A stretch of 64,000 nucleotides of DNA from Flavobacteriales bacterium (lineage in GTDB: Bacteria > Bacteroidota > Bacteroidia > Flavobacteriales_F > PHOS-HE28). Below are positions 55,212-62,535 of the stretch, in pieces (the stretch's first letter is position 1; each line of letters begins with the position of its first letter). The position numbers were made by a program, and so were the translations under genes. Below the pieces are notes generated by a model. The model searched no databases. It was given only the letters and a program-made list of their open reading frames with translations, and had not been told where the DNA came from. The stretch is taken from positions 1-64,000 of the forward strand of contig JADJDP010000009.1 of assembly GCA_016702645.1 (NCBI GenBank), read 5' to 3'.

Positions 55212-55980
55212 CTAACGCGGACGATCTTCCGCTCGATCACCGGCGCCATGGCGCGGGCCATGCGGCTTGCGGGAACGCATGCCGCGAAATGCGCTTTGTG
55301 CCGCATCCTGCTCAGCAACCTTCTTGCTGCTCCCGCGGCCCGTACCACGCACCTCACCAGCGATGCGCACTTCGGCAACATAATGCCGGCCCCGCCCGCT
55401 GCCTCCTTCTTCGCGCACCACGAACTCGATCTTCTTGCGACGCTTCTGGCCCCATTCCAGCAAGCGGCTCTTGCCATCGCGATCTTCCTTCTGGATCTCC
55501 AGCAGGTCGAAGTGCTTCTTGATGAGCCCTACCACGACCTTGCGCGTACGGTCGAACCCCCTTGTCCAAAAAGAGCGCGCCGATCAACGCCTCCAGCGCG
55601 TTCCCGGGTACGGACGATTCATGCGTGCGGGCGACGTTGCTCTCCATCACACGCTCAATGGCGATGCGCTTGGCCAACATGTTCAATTGCGTTCGGCTCA
55701 CCAATTTGCTGCGCATACGGGTGAGAAAGCCCTCTCCTTGATCAGGATAGGTGCTGAAGAGAAGGTCGCCGATGATGGCATCGAGCACCGCATCGCCCAA
55801 GAACTCCAACCGTTCGTTGTCGGGAAGGTCCGGCTGTTCATCCTTGACGGCGCTCACGTGCCGGAGTGCCTGACGATACAATGGCAAATTGCCGGGAGTG
55901 ATACCCAGCGTTGTGCGACACCAAGCCCGCACCCGCTTTTCCTCGGGATTACGCGCTCGGTTGAAGAGGCTGCTGATCAA
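55212..55980 (-). CDS. rnc: Ribonuclease III (one frameshift)
   Basis: About 255 residues from a TTG start (MISSLFNRARNPEEKR). RNase III cuts double-stranded RNA in rRNA and mRNA processing. The catalytic signature NERLEFLGDAVLDAIIGD is at residues about 54-71, with a second acidic patch GNALEALIGALFLDKG. After the break near 55557-55561 (five Cs on the plus strand where four fit) the protein continues FDRTRKVVVGLIKKHFD into a double-stranded-RNA-binding domain (RGRHYVAEVRIAGEVRGTGRGSSKKVAEQDAAQ). Starts 6 bp after the fabF stop. Confidence 0.92.
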
Positions 55981-55986
55981 GGGGGC

Positions 55987-57237
55987 CTACCGGTACTTGC
56001 GGAAGATCACCGACGTATTGTGGCCGCCGAACCCGAAGGTGTTGCTCATCGCGGCGTTCACCGTGCGCTTTTGCGCGGTGTTGAAGGTGAAGTTGAGCTT
56101 CGCGTCGATCTCGGGGTCGTCCGTGAAGTGGTTGATCGTCGGCGGAACGATGTCCGTGTTCACCGCCATGATAGCGGCCACGCCTTCCACTGCACCAGCG
56201 CCGCCGAGCAAATGTCCGGTCATGCTCTTTGTCGCGCTGATGTTGAGCGCGTAGGCATGCTCACCGAAGAGGCGCTGGATGGCCTTCACCTCCTGCGGGT
56301 CGCCGATGGGCGTACTGGTGCCGTGCGTATTGATGTAGTCGATGTCCGCGGTGGTGATGCCGGCTTCCCGGAGTGCGTGCTTCATGCACAACTCCGCCCC
56401 GAGGCCATCCGGGTGCGGTGCCGTGATGTGGTATGCGTCGCTGCTCATGCCACCGCCGATCACCTCGGCGTAGATCTTCGCGCCGCGCGCTTTCGCGTGA
56501 TCGAGGTCCTCAAGAATGATCGCAGCGCCGCCCTCGCCCAGTACGAAACCATCGCGGTCCTTGTCGTACGGACGCGATGCCGTGGCCGGATCGTCGTTGC
56601 GGGTGCTCATCGCGTGCAGCGCGTTGAACCCACCGACACCGGACTCGTAGATCGCCGCCTCGCTCCCACCGGTCACTACGGCCACACAGGTGCCCAAACG
56701 GATGTAGTTAAAGGCATCGATCATCGAGTTGTTGCTCGACGCGCACGCACTGGCCGTGACATAGCTCGGTCCGCGCAGCACATGACGCATGCTGATGAGA
56801 CCGGCGGCACTGTCGGCGATCATCTTCGGGATGAAGAAGGGGTTGAAGCGGGGTGTACCATCCCCTCGACCGAAGGCGATGCACTCGTCCTGGAAGGTCT
56901 TCAGGCCCCCGATGCCACTGCCCCAGATCACTCCGATACGCTCCCGGTCCACTCGTTCCAGATCAAGCCCGCTGTCCTTGATCGCCTCATCGGCGCAGAC
57001 CACGGCGAACTGGGTGTACGGGTCCATCTTCCGCGCCTCCTTGCGGTCCATGAACTCCTCGGGGTTGAACCCCTTCACCTCGCAGGCGAACTGCGTCTTG
57101 AACTTGCTCGCGTCGAAGCGGGTGATGGGCGCAGCACCGCTGCGGCCGCTCACCAAACCCTCCCAATACGCCTGGAGAGTGTTCCCAAGAGGAGTGAGCG
57201 CGCCCAGACCGGTGACGACCACTCGCCTGAGCTCCAT
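55987..57237 (-). CDS. fabF: 3-oxoacyl-[ACP] synthase II
   Basis: 416 residues starting MELRRVVVTGLGALTPLGNT. A condensing enzyme of fatty acid elongation, joining malonyl-ACP to acyl chains. The C-H-H catalytic set is visible: the cysteine in VTASACASSNNSM (about residue 165), histidines in NTHGTSTPIGDP (about 305) and the KSMTGHLLGGAG segment (about 340). The chain-length region RFNPFFIPKMIADSAAG also matches. Intact. It lies 12 bp after acpP, and the pair are transcribed together. Confidence 0.96.
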   Translation of the reverse strand: MELRRVVVTGLGALTPLGNTLQAYWEGLVSGRSGAAPITRFDASKFKTQFACEVKGFNPEEFMDRKEARKMDPYTQFAVVCADEAIKDSGLDLERVDRERIGVIWGSGIGGLKTFQDECIAFGRGDGTPRFNPFFIPKMIADSAAGLISMRHVLRGPSYVTASACASSNNSMIDAFNYIRLGTCVAVVTGGSEAAIYESGVGGFNALHAMSTRNDDPATASRPYDKDRDGFVLGEGGAAIILEDLDHAKARGAKIYAEVIGGGMSSDAYHITAPHPDGLGAELCMKHALREAGITTADIDYINTHGTSTPIGDPQEVKAIQRLFGEHAYALNISATKSMTGHLLGGAGAVEGVAAIMAVNTDIVPPTINHFTDDPEIDAKLNFTFNTAQKRTVNAAMSNTFGFGGHNTSVIFRKYR

Positions 57238-57249
57238 GATGCCCGGAAG

Positions 57250-57486
57250 TTACTTCGCGTTCTTCTCCACGTAGTCCACGGCCTGACCCACGGTCTGGAT
57301 CTTTTCGGCCTGGTCATCGGGGATGGCGATGTTGAATTCCTTCTCGAACTCCATGATGAGTTCGACGGTATCGAGGCTGTCAGCGCCAAGGTCGTTGGTG
57401 AAGCTCGCTTCGGGCGTGACCTCGCTCTGATCAACACCGAGCTTGTCCACGATGATCGCGATGACCCTTGACTTGATGTCCGACAT
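57250..57486 (-). CDS. acpP: Acyl carrier protein
   Basis: 78 residues starting [29 protein letters not shown]. The phosphopantetheine attachment serine is in [13 protein letters not shown] (residues about 33-45). The small acidic protein carries acyl chains in fatty acid and lipid A synthesis (used by fabF and LpxD here). First gene of the acpP-fabF-rnc-IPExxxVDY-pyk unit. A TTCCTTTG box with a TTG 17 bp further upstream precedes it. Confidence 0.97.
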   Translation of the reverse strand: MSDIKSRVIAIIVDKLGVDQSEVTPEASFTNDLGADSLDTVELIMEFEKEFNIAIPDDQAEKIQTVGQAVDYVEKNAK

Positions 57487-57512
57487 GTCCGTTCGTTTTT
57501 GTGATGAGGCAG

Positions 57513-57540
57513 CAAAGGAAAGACATTTTCACATGCGCAA
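57513..57540 (-). promoter_or_regulatory. acpP promoter: TTCCTTTG -7 box with TTG -33 element
   Basis: CAAAGGAA on the plus strand (57513-57520) reads TTCCTTTG, one base off TAnnTTTG. TTG (57538-57540) is 17 bp upstream. It is 26 nt before the acpP start. Confidence 0.5.
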
Positions 57541-57548
57541 AACCGGTC

Positions 57549-58220
57549 TCAGTGATACGGCACAAGCACCTGATCCAGAGGCTTTCGCGTCAGACGAGGC
57601 ACCATGCAGTCCGGGGCTGGGTAGCCCATGGGGATGAGCAGATAGGGTCGCTCGTTGGCTGGTCGGCCGAGCAGTTTGGCCAGGAAGTCCATTGGGCTGG
57701 GCGTATGGGTGAGCGTGGCCAATCCCGCATGGTGCGCGGCGGCCAGCAGCAATCCCGTTGCTATTCCCACGCTTTCCGTCACGTAATAATTCTGGTGCTT
57801 GTGCCCATCCGCATCCAGTTCGTAAGCGCGCTTGAAGACCACGATCAACCAAGGCGCGACATCAAGGAACGGCTTGCTCGCATCGGTACCGAAGGGCTCC
57901 AGGTCCGCGATCCATTCGGCGCTCATGCGTCCACCGTAGTTGATGCGCTCCTCCGCTTCGGCCGCTTCTCGAATGCGGCGTTTGATGGCGGGGTCACCCA
58001 CGGCACAAAAGGTCCATGGCTGTTTGTGTGCCCCGCTGGGTGCCGTGCTGGCCGCACGCACCACTTCTTCGATCACGCTGTACGACACCGGTTCATCGCT
58101 GAAGTGACGCACCGTTCGCCGACGATCCAGTTCAGCATGAAAGGACTTGGCGAGGGCCAGCATCTCATCCGGCGCGTGGCGGGTGAACGACAGTGGTATG
58201 AACTCGGCTTTCTGGTGCAT
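57549..58220 (-). CDS. Nitroreductase-family flavoprotein
   Basis: 223 residues starting MHQKAEFIPLSFTRHAPDEM. FMN-binding segments: LDRRRTVRHFSDEPVSYSVIEEVVRAASTAPSGAHKQPW (residues about 32-70, RRTVRHFS and SGAHKQPW patterns), VGIATGLLLAAAHHAGLATL (about 150-170) and PYLLIPMGYPAPDCMVP near the end. It reduces a substrate with NAD(P)H; family members act on nitro compounds, quinones or in dehalogenation, and the substrate here is unreadable. The start at 58220 is the first ATG after a 25-bp bidirectional promoter shared with purN. Confidence 0.87.
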   Translation of the reverse strand: MHQKAEFIPLSFTRHAPDEMLALAKSFHAELDRRRTVRHFSDEPVSYSVIEEVVRAASTAPSGAHKQPWTFCAVGDPAIKRRIREAAEAEERINYGGRMSAEWIADLEPFGTDASKPFLDVAPWLIVVFKRAYELDADGHKHQNYYVTESVGIATGLLLAAAHHAGLATLTHTPSPMDFLAKLLGRPANERPYLLIPMGYPAPDCMVPRLTRKPLDQVLVPYH

Positions 58221-58224
58221 GCAC

Positions 58225-58241
58225 CGAAGGTCGCACCTTCG
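58225..58241. promoter_or_regulatory. Bidirectional promoter palindrome between the nitroreductase gene and purN
   Basis: CGAAGGT-CGC-ACCTTCG is a perfect 7-bp inverted repeat with a 3-bp centre. Each arm supplies an ACCTTCG -7-like box for the gene on its side, 4 nt before each ATG (58220 minus and 58246 plus). The whole intergenic region is 25 bp. Confidence 0.55.
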
Positions 58242-58245
58242 CAGC

Positions 58246-58818
58246 ATGGTCCGAATCGCCATTCTCGCCTCCGGCTCGGGCACCAATGCCCAACGGCTCA
58301 TCGAGCACTTTGCGAAGCACCCCGAAGCGCAGGTCGTGTTGGTCGGCTGCGATAAGCCGGAAGCCGGTGTGCTAAGGCGTGCCTGGGACCTTGGCGTTCC
58401 ATGCTACCTCTTCGATGGGGCGGCGCTCAAGAACGGGGCCTTCCTCCGCGAACTCCAAGGGCAGGGCGTCACCCTTGTCGTCCTTGCCGGATTCCTTCGG
58501 CTGGTTCCGGCCGAAGTGATCGCCGCATTCCCGGAAAGCATCGTGAACATCCACCCGTCTCTCCTACCCATGTACGGAGGCAAAGGCATGTATGGCGAGC
58601 GCGTGCATGCGGCGGTGATCGCTGCAGGCGATAAGGAAAGCGGCATCACCATCCATTTGGTGAACGAACGTTATGATGAGGGTGAGGTGCTTTTCCAAGC
58701 GAAGTGCCCCGTGAAACCCGGAGACGATCCAGCATCGCTTGGTGCGCGGATACACGCGCTGGAACATGAGCATTACCCGGTGGTGGTTGAGAAGCTCATT
58801 GCGGGACGCGTGAAATGA
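58246..58818 (+). CDS. purN: Phosphoribosylglycinamide formyltransferase
   Basis: 190 residues starting MVRIAILASGSGTNAQRLIEHF. It transfers a formyl group from 10-formyltetrahydrofolate to GAR in purine synthesis. Motifs: ILASGSGTNAQ (nucleotide/folate fold start), LAGFLRLVPAEVIAAFPESIVNIHPSLLPMYGGKGMYGERVHAAVI with the catalytic N-I-H-P-S and the downstream D region ESGITIHLVNERYDEG. Length is typical. The far upstream extension is excluded by the shared promoter. Confidence 0.95.
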   Translation: MVRIAILASGSGTNAQRLIEHFAKHPEAQVVLVGCDKPEAGVLRRAWDLGVPCYLFDGAALKNGAFLRELQGQGVTLVVLAGFLRLVPAEVIAAFPESIVNIHPSLLPMYGGKGMYGERVHAAVIAAGDKESGITIHLVNERYDEGEVLFQAKCPVKPGDDPASLGARIHALEHEHYPVVVEKLIAGRVK

Positions 58819-58831
58819 GCGGCGCATAAGA

Positions 58832-58839
58832 CACCTTTG
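58832..58839 (+). promoter_or_regulatory. -7-like box (CACCTTTG) for the MarC-family gene
   Basis: TAnnTTTG-like element (first base C) 5 nt before the ATG at 58845, in the short gap after purN. Confidence 0.4.
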
Positions 58840-58844
58840 TCTCG

Positions 58845-59462
58845 ATGCTCGACCTCGCCCAGATCGGCAAAGCGTTCCTGATCCTTTTCGCGGTGATCGA
58901 CATCGTAGGGGGAATCCCGCTGATCCTGCAGGTGCGCCAGAAGGCCGGAAAGATCTATCCGGCGCGCGCCACGTTCGTGTCGCTTGCCATCATGGTCACC
59001 TTCCTGTTCCTTGGCGAGACGATCCTCAATGTACTGGGTATTGATGTCCGGTCGTTCGCCGTGGCCGGCGCGTTCGTTCTCTTCTTCGTTGCCTTGGAAA
59101 TGGTGCTCGGCGTTAAGCTGTTCCGGGAGGACCTGTCCGCGCCGGGGTTGAAGGAGGGGGATGATGACCACAAGGTGTTCAGCATCGTGCCGCTCGCATT
59201 TCCGGTGATCGCCGGTGCCGGCACGATCACCACCATTCTTTCGTTGCGCGCGGAGTTCGATCGTGCGAACATCCTCGTGGCGATCCTGCTCAACATGATC
59301 CCCGTGGTGCTCGTATTGCTGCTCACCAATCGCATCGAGCGGCTCTTGGGGCGTGTGGGGCTCATCGTGATCAAGAAGGCCTTCGGCATCATATTGCTCG
59401 CCATCGCGGTGAAGTTGTTCGCCAAGAACATCACCTACTTGTTCCCAGACACAACTCCCTAG
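58845..59462 (+). CDS. MarC-family integral membrane protein
   Basis: 205 residues. Six hydrophobic helices (residues about 8-28, 40-60, 67-87, 110-130, 140-160 and 180-200). Conserved features FLILFAVIDIVGGIPLILQV, VPLAFPVIAGAGTITTILSL and the NRIERLLGRVGLIVIKKAFGIILLAIAV ending match the MarC/UPF0056 family. Its transport substrate is unknown, and the name derives from a locus near multiple antibiotic resistance genes, not from a proven role. Intact. Confidence 0.85.
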   Translation: MLDLAQIGKAFLILFAVIDIVGGIPLILQVRQKAGKIYPARATFVSLAIMVTFLFLGETILNVLGIDVRSFAVAGAFVLFFVALEMVLGVKLFREDLSAPGLKEGDDDHKVFSIVPLAFPVIAGAGTITTILSLRAEFDRANILVAILLNMIPVVLVLLLTNRIERLLGRVGLIVIKKAFGIILLAIAVKLFAKNITYLFPDTTP

Positions 59463-59494
59463 CGCCTTTCGCTCCCTCGTTCCTTACGCGCTCG

Positions 59495-59968
59495 ATGAAC
59501 GTCACGATCTACACCGATGGCGCGGCCAGTGGCAATCCGGGACCGGGCGGGTATGGTGTTGTGCTGGAAAGTGGCAAGCACCGTAAGGAGCTCTGGGGCG
59601 GTTATCGGCGCACAACGAACAACCGCATGGAATTGCTTGCGGTTATCGCCGGACTCGAGTCGCTCAAGCGACCGGGAATGGAAGTGACCGTGGTGAGCGA
59701 CAGCAAGTACGTGATCGACTCCGTAGAGAAGGGCTGGGTCTTCGATTGGGAGAAGAAGGGGTTTGCGAAGAAGAAGAACCCCGACCTCTGGAAGCGATTC
59801 CTCGCCATCTACCGGCAGCATCGCGTGCAGTTCCAATGGGTGCGCGGCCATAATGGACACCCGCAGAACGAGTTGTGCGACCAGCTCGCGGTAGCGGCAT
59901 CACAGCAGAAGGAGCTTGCCGTGGACGAAGCTTACGAACGCGGGGAGCCGGGGCTCTTCGGCGATTGA
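59495..59968 (+). CDS. rnhA: Ribonuclease HI
   Basis: 157 residues starting MNVTIYTDGAASGNPGPGGYG. It degrades RNA in RNA-DNA hybrids. The four active-site acids are seen in TDGAASGNPGPGG (D8), NNRMELLAV (E), VVSDSKYVI (D) and HPQNELCDQLA (D), with the catalytic histidine region WVRGHNGHPQNE. Single-domain length, no N-terminal hybrid-binding module. It ends 23 bp before the biotin carrier gene start. Confidence 0.96.
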   Translation: MNVTIYTDGAASGNPGPGGYGVVLESGKHRKELWGGYRRTTNNRMELLAVIAGLESLKRPGMEVTVVSDSKYVIDSVEKGWVFDWEKKGFAKKKNPDLWKRFLAIYRQHRVQFQWVRGHNGHPQNELCDQLAVAASQQKELAVDEAYERGEPGLFGD

Positions 59969-59977
59969 GCACGCATC

Positions 59978-59985
59978 TATCTTCG
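59978..59985 (+). promoter_or_regulatory. -7 box (TATCTTCG) for the biotin carrier gene
   Basis: TAnnTTTG-like element 6 nt before the ATG at 59992. Confidence 0.5.
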
Positions 59986-59991
59986 CCCGCC

Positions 59992-60504
59992 ATGCCCGCG
60001 CGCCTTTTTGCATCCATCCGTGCCGCCGAAGGAGAGATCGTGCTGGAGCGCGCCACGCCATCAGGCCCATGGTCCTTGCAAGGCGAACCCGCCGCGGACC
60101 TTGTACGCACAGGCCCTTCGCAATACAGCGTCCTGTTGAATGGTCGCAGTCACAGGGTACTGGTGCTGAAGGAGGACCGCGAGAACAACACCGTTCGGTT
60201 GCGCATTGGTGCCCACACCTGCACGGTTCAATTGCAGGATGACCGTGGCCGCCTCATGCAAACGCTCGGCCTCGACAAGGCGACGAAGAAAGCCGGCGAC
60301 CTGAAAGCGCCCATGCCGGGTCTTGTGCTCAATATTTTGGTGAAGCCGGGCGACATCGTGAAGAAGAACGACCCCGTCCTCGTGCTCGAAGCAATGAAGA
60401 TGGAGAACGTGATCAAGGCCCCCGGCGATGCCGTGGTGAAAGCCGTTGCGGCCGAGAAGGGCAAGCCTGTTGAGAAAGGGCAGTTGCTCATCTCCTTCGG
60501 CTAG
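59992..60504 (+). CDS. Biotin carboxyl carrier (biotinyl domain) protein
   Basis: 170 residues starting MPARLFASIRAAEGEIVLER. The C-terminal biotinyl domain carries VLVLEAMKMENVIKAP (about residue 135), with the biotinylated lysine in AMKM. The N-terminal 80 residues match the carrier subunit of acetyl- or propionyl-CoA carboxylase-type complexes. It shuttles CO2 from biotin carboxylase to a carboxyltransferase; neither partner subunit is in the window, so which acyl-CoA is used is unknown. Confidence 0.9.
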   Translation: MPARLFASIRAAEGEIVLERATPSGPWSLQGEPAADLVRTGPSQYSVLLNGRSHRVLVLKEDRENNTVRLRIGAHTCTVQLQDDRGRLMQTLGLDKATKKAGDLKAPMPGLVLNILVKPGDIVKKNDPVLVLEAMKMENVIKAPGDAVVKAVAAEKGKPVEKGQLLISFG

Positions 60505-60539
60505 GCCCGGTTGTTGTCGGTGTCCCGTGGTAGGTCATC

Positions 60540-60547
60540 TACCTTCA
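60540..60547 (+). promoter_or_regulatory. -7-like box (TACCTTCA) for superoxide dismutase
   Basis: TAnnTTTG-like element 18 nt before the ATG at 60566. Confidence 0.35.
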
Positions 60548-60565
60548 GCACCCTATTCCCGAACC

Positions 60566-61294
<729 letters not shown>

Positions 61295-62224
61295 TCAGCC
61301 CTCCACCAATTCGATATCGAAGTCCACCAGCTCCACGAACTGCTGGATGCGGTGATCGATGTCTTCGCGCGTGACCTCCACCAAGCGTTCGATCCCGAAT
61401 TTCTCGCATGTGAAGCTGGCCATCGCGCTACCCACGATGATCGCGCGCTTCAGGTTGTCGAAGCTGTGGTCCTGCGTGCGAGCCAGGTAGCCGATGAACC
61501 CTCCGGCGAACGTGTCGCCAGCGCCGGTCGGATCGATCACATCTTCCAAGGGCAATGCAGGTGCGAAGAACACGCGTCCCGCGCCGAAGAGCAAGGCTCC
61601 ATGCTCTCCCTTCTTCACCACCAGATACTTCGGGCCCATGGCCAGGATCTTCGCCGCTGCTTTCACCAGGCTGTGTTCACCGCTCAGTTGCCGGGCTTCC
61701 GCATCATTGATCGTGAGAATGTCAACTCGCGCGATCACCTCGAGCAACTTCGGCATGGCACTGTCCATCCAGAAGTTCATGGTGTCCATCACAACGAGCG
61801 CAGGGCGTTCCGCCATTTGGTCCAACACCTTCCCTTGCACCGCGGGATCCAAGTTGCCGAGCATGACATAAGGTGCCTTGCGGTACGCCTCGGGTAACTT
61901 GGGGTCCAGTTCGAGCAACACGTTCAATCGCGTTTCCAGCGTATCGCGCGTGTTCATGTCGTAGTGGTACCGACCGGCCCAGAAGAAGCTTTCCTTGCCC
62001 TTGAGCACTTCCAAGCCACCAAGGTCAACTCCCCGGTCGCGCAGTTGCTGCATCACGGCTTCGGGGAAATCATCCCCCACCACGCTCACCAGACCCATTT
62101 TCTCCAGGAACACCGAAGCGGCCAACGAGATGTAGGTGGCGGCTCCGCCCACCGTCTTTTCGGCCACGCCGAACGGAGTTTCAATGCGATCAAAGGCGAC
62201 GGTACCGACGGTGATGAGTTGCAT
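61295..62224 (-). CDS. PfkB-family carbohydrate kinase
   Basis: 309 residues starting MQLITVGTVAFDRIETPFG. The PfkB fold has the substrate-binding TVGGAATYISLAASVFLEKMGL (residues about 24-45) and the ATP-site motif DVIDPTGAGDTFAGGFIGYL (about 230-250), with the catalytic aspartate in GAGD. It phosphorylates a sugar or nucleoside; bacteroidetal members with this N-terminus are often annotated as sugar kinases without a proven substrate. The longer frame to 62260 enters a repeat and is rejected. Convergent with SOD (stops abut). Confidence 0.88.
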   Translation of the reverse strand: MQLITVGTVAFDRIETPFGVAEKTVGGAATYISLAASVFLEKMGLVSVVGDDFPEAVMQQLRDRGVDLGGLEVLKGKESFFWAGRYHYDMNTRDTLETRLNVLLELDPKLPEAYRKAPYVMLGNLDPAVQGKVLDQMAERPALVVMDTMNFWMDSAMPKLLEVIARVDILTINDAEARQLSGEHSLVKAAAKILAMGPKYLVVKKGEHGALLFGAGRVFFAPALPLEDVIDPTGAGDTFAGGFIGYLARTQDHSFDNLKRAIIVGSAMASFTCEKFGIERLVEVTREDIDHRIQQFVELVDFDIELVEG

Positions 62225-62243
62225 GAACGAGGGGTTGATATTC

Positions 62244-62280
62244 AGCCGCAAAGGACGCAAAGTGCGCGAAGCGGAGGCTG
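62244..62280 (+). repeat. Related copy of the CCGCRAAG repeat upstream of the PfkB kinase
   Basis: Reads AGCCGCAAAGGACGCAAAG and continues TGCGCGAAGCGGAGG. It shares the CCGCAAAG and GCGGAGG units of the GxxExxY-cassette terminal repeats and of the copy after pheS. It lies just upstream of the minus-strand kinase start and 25 bp from the tRNA terminator. Confidence 0.5.
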
Positions 62281-62304
62281 TTCTTGAACCAGTGGATTGT
62301 GCTG

Positions 62305-62334
62305 AAAAGAAAAAGGGCCGCTGTTGCGGCCCTT
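62305..62334 (-). terminator. Intrinsic terminator of tRNA-Asn
   Basis: An 8-bp stem AGGGCCGC/GCGGCCCT with a TGTT loop (62314-62333 on the plus strand) is followed on the minus strand by TTTTTCTTTT. It starts 3 nt after the tRNA 3' end. Confidence 0.85.
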
Positions 62335-62336
62335 CG

Positions 62337-62410
62337 CTCCCCGGGCTGGACTTGAACCAGCGACCCCATGATTAACAGTCATGTGCTCTAACCAGCTGAG
62401 CTACCAGGGA
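62337..62410 (-). tRNA. tRNA-Asn (anticodon GTT)
   Basis: 74 nt on the minus strand. Acceptor arms TCCCTGG/CCGGGGA pair, the D arm is GCTCAGCTGGTTAGAGC, the anticodon loop CTGTTAA sits between CATGA/TCATG and the T arm GCTGGTTCAAGTCCAGC is canonical. CCA is not encoded. It stands alone and is followed by its own terminator. Confidence 0.95.
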
Positions 62411-62535
62411 AGGTCCCCCTTTTGAAAGGGACGGCGAAAGTAGGAAGCTCCGCGCAATGGGCAAGGCCCAATGAATTGCGGGTTGGGCACCGCGCTGCCA
62501 AGGTCAGCCGTCATCCCGGAGCCAATACCCTCCCC

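Noticed and set aside
55435..57471. A 678-codon plus-strand open frame opposite fabF and rnc
   Set aside because: It is antisense to conserved condensing-enzyme and RNase III sequence, has no recognisable domains, and is an effect of high G+C content.
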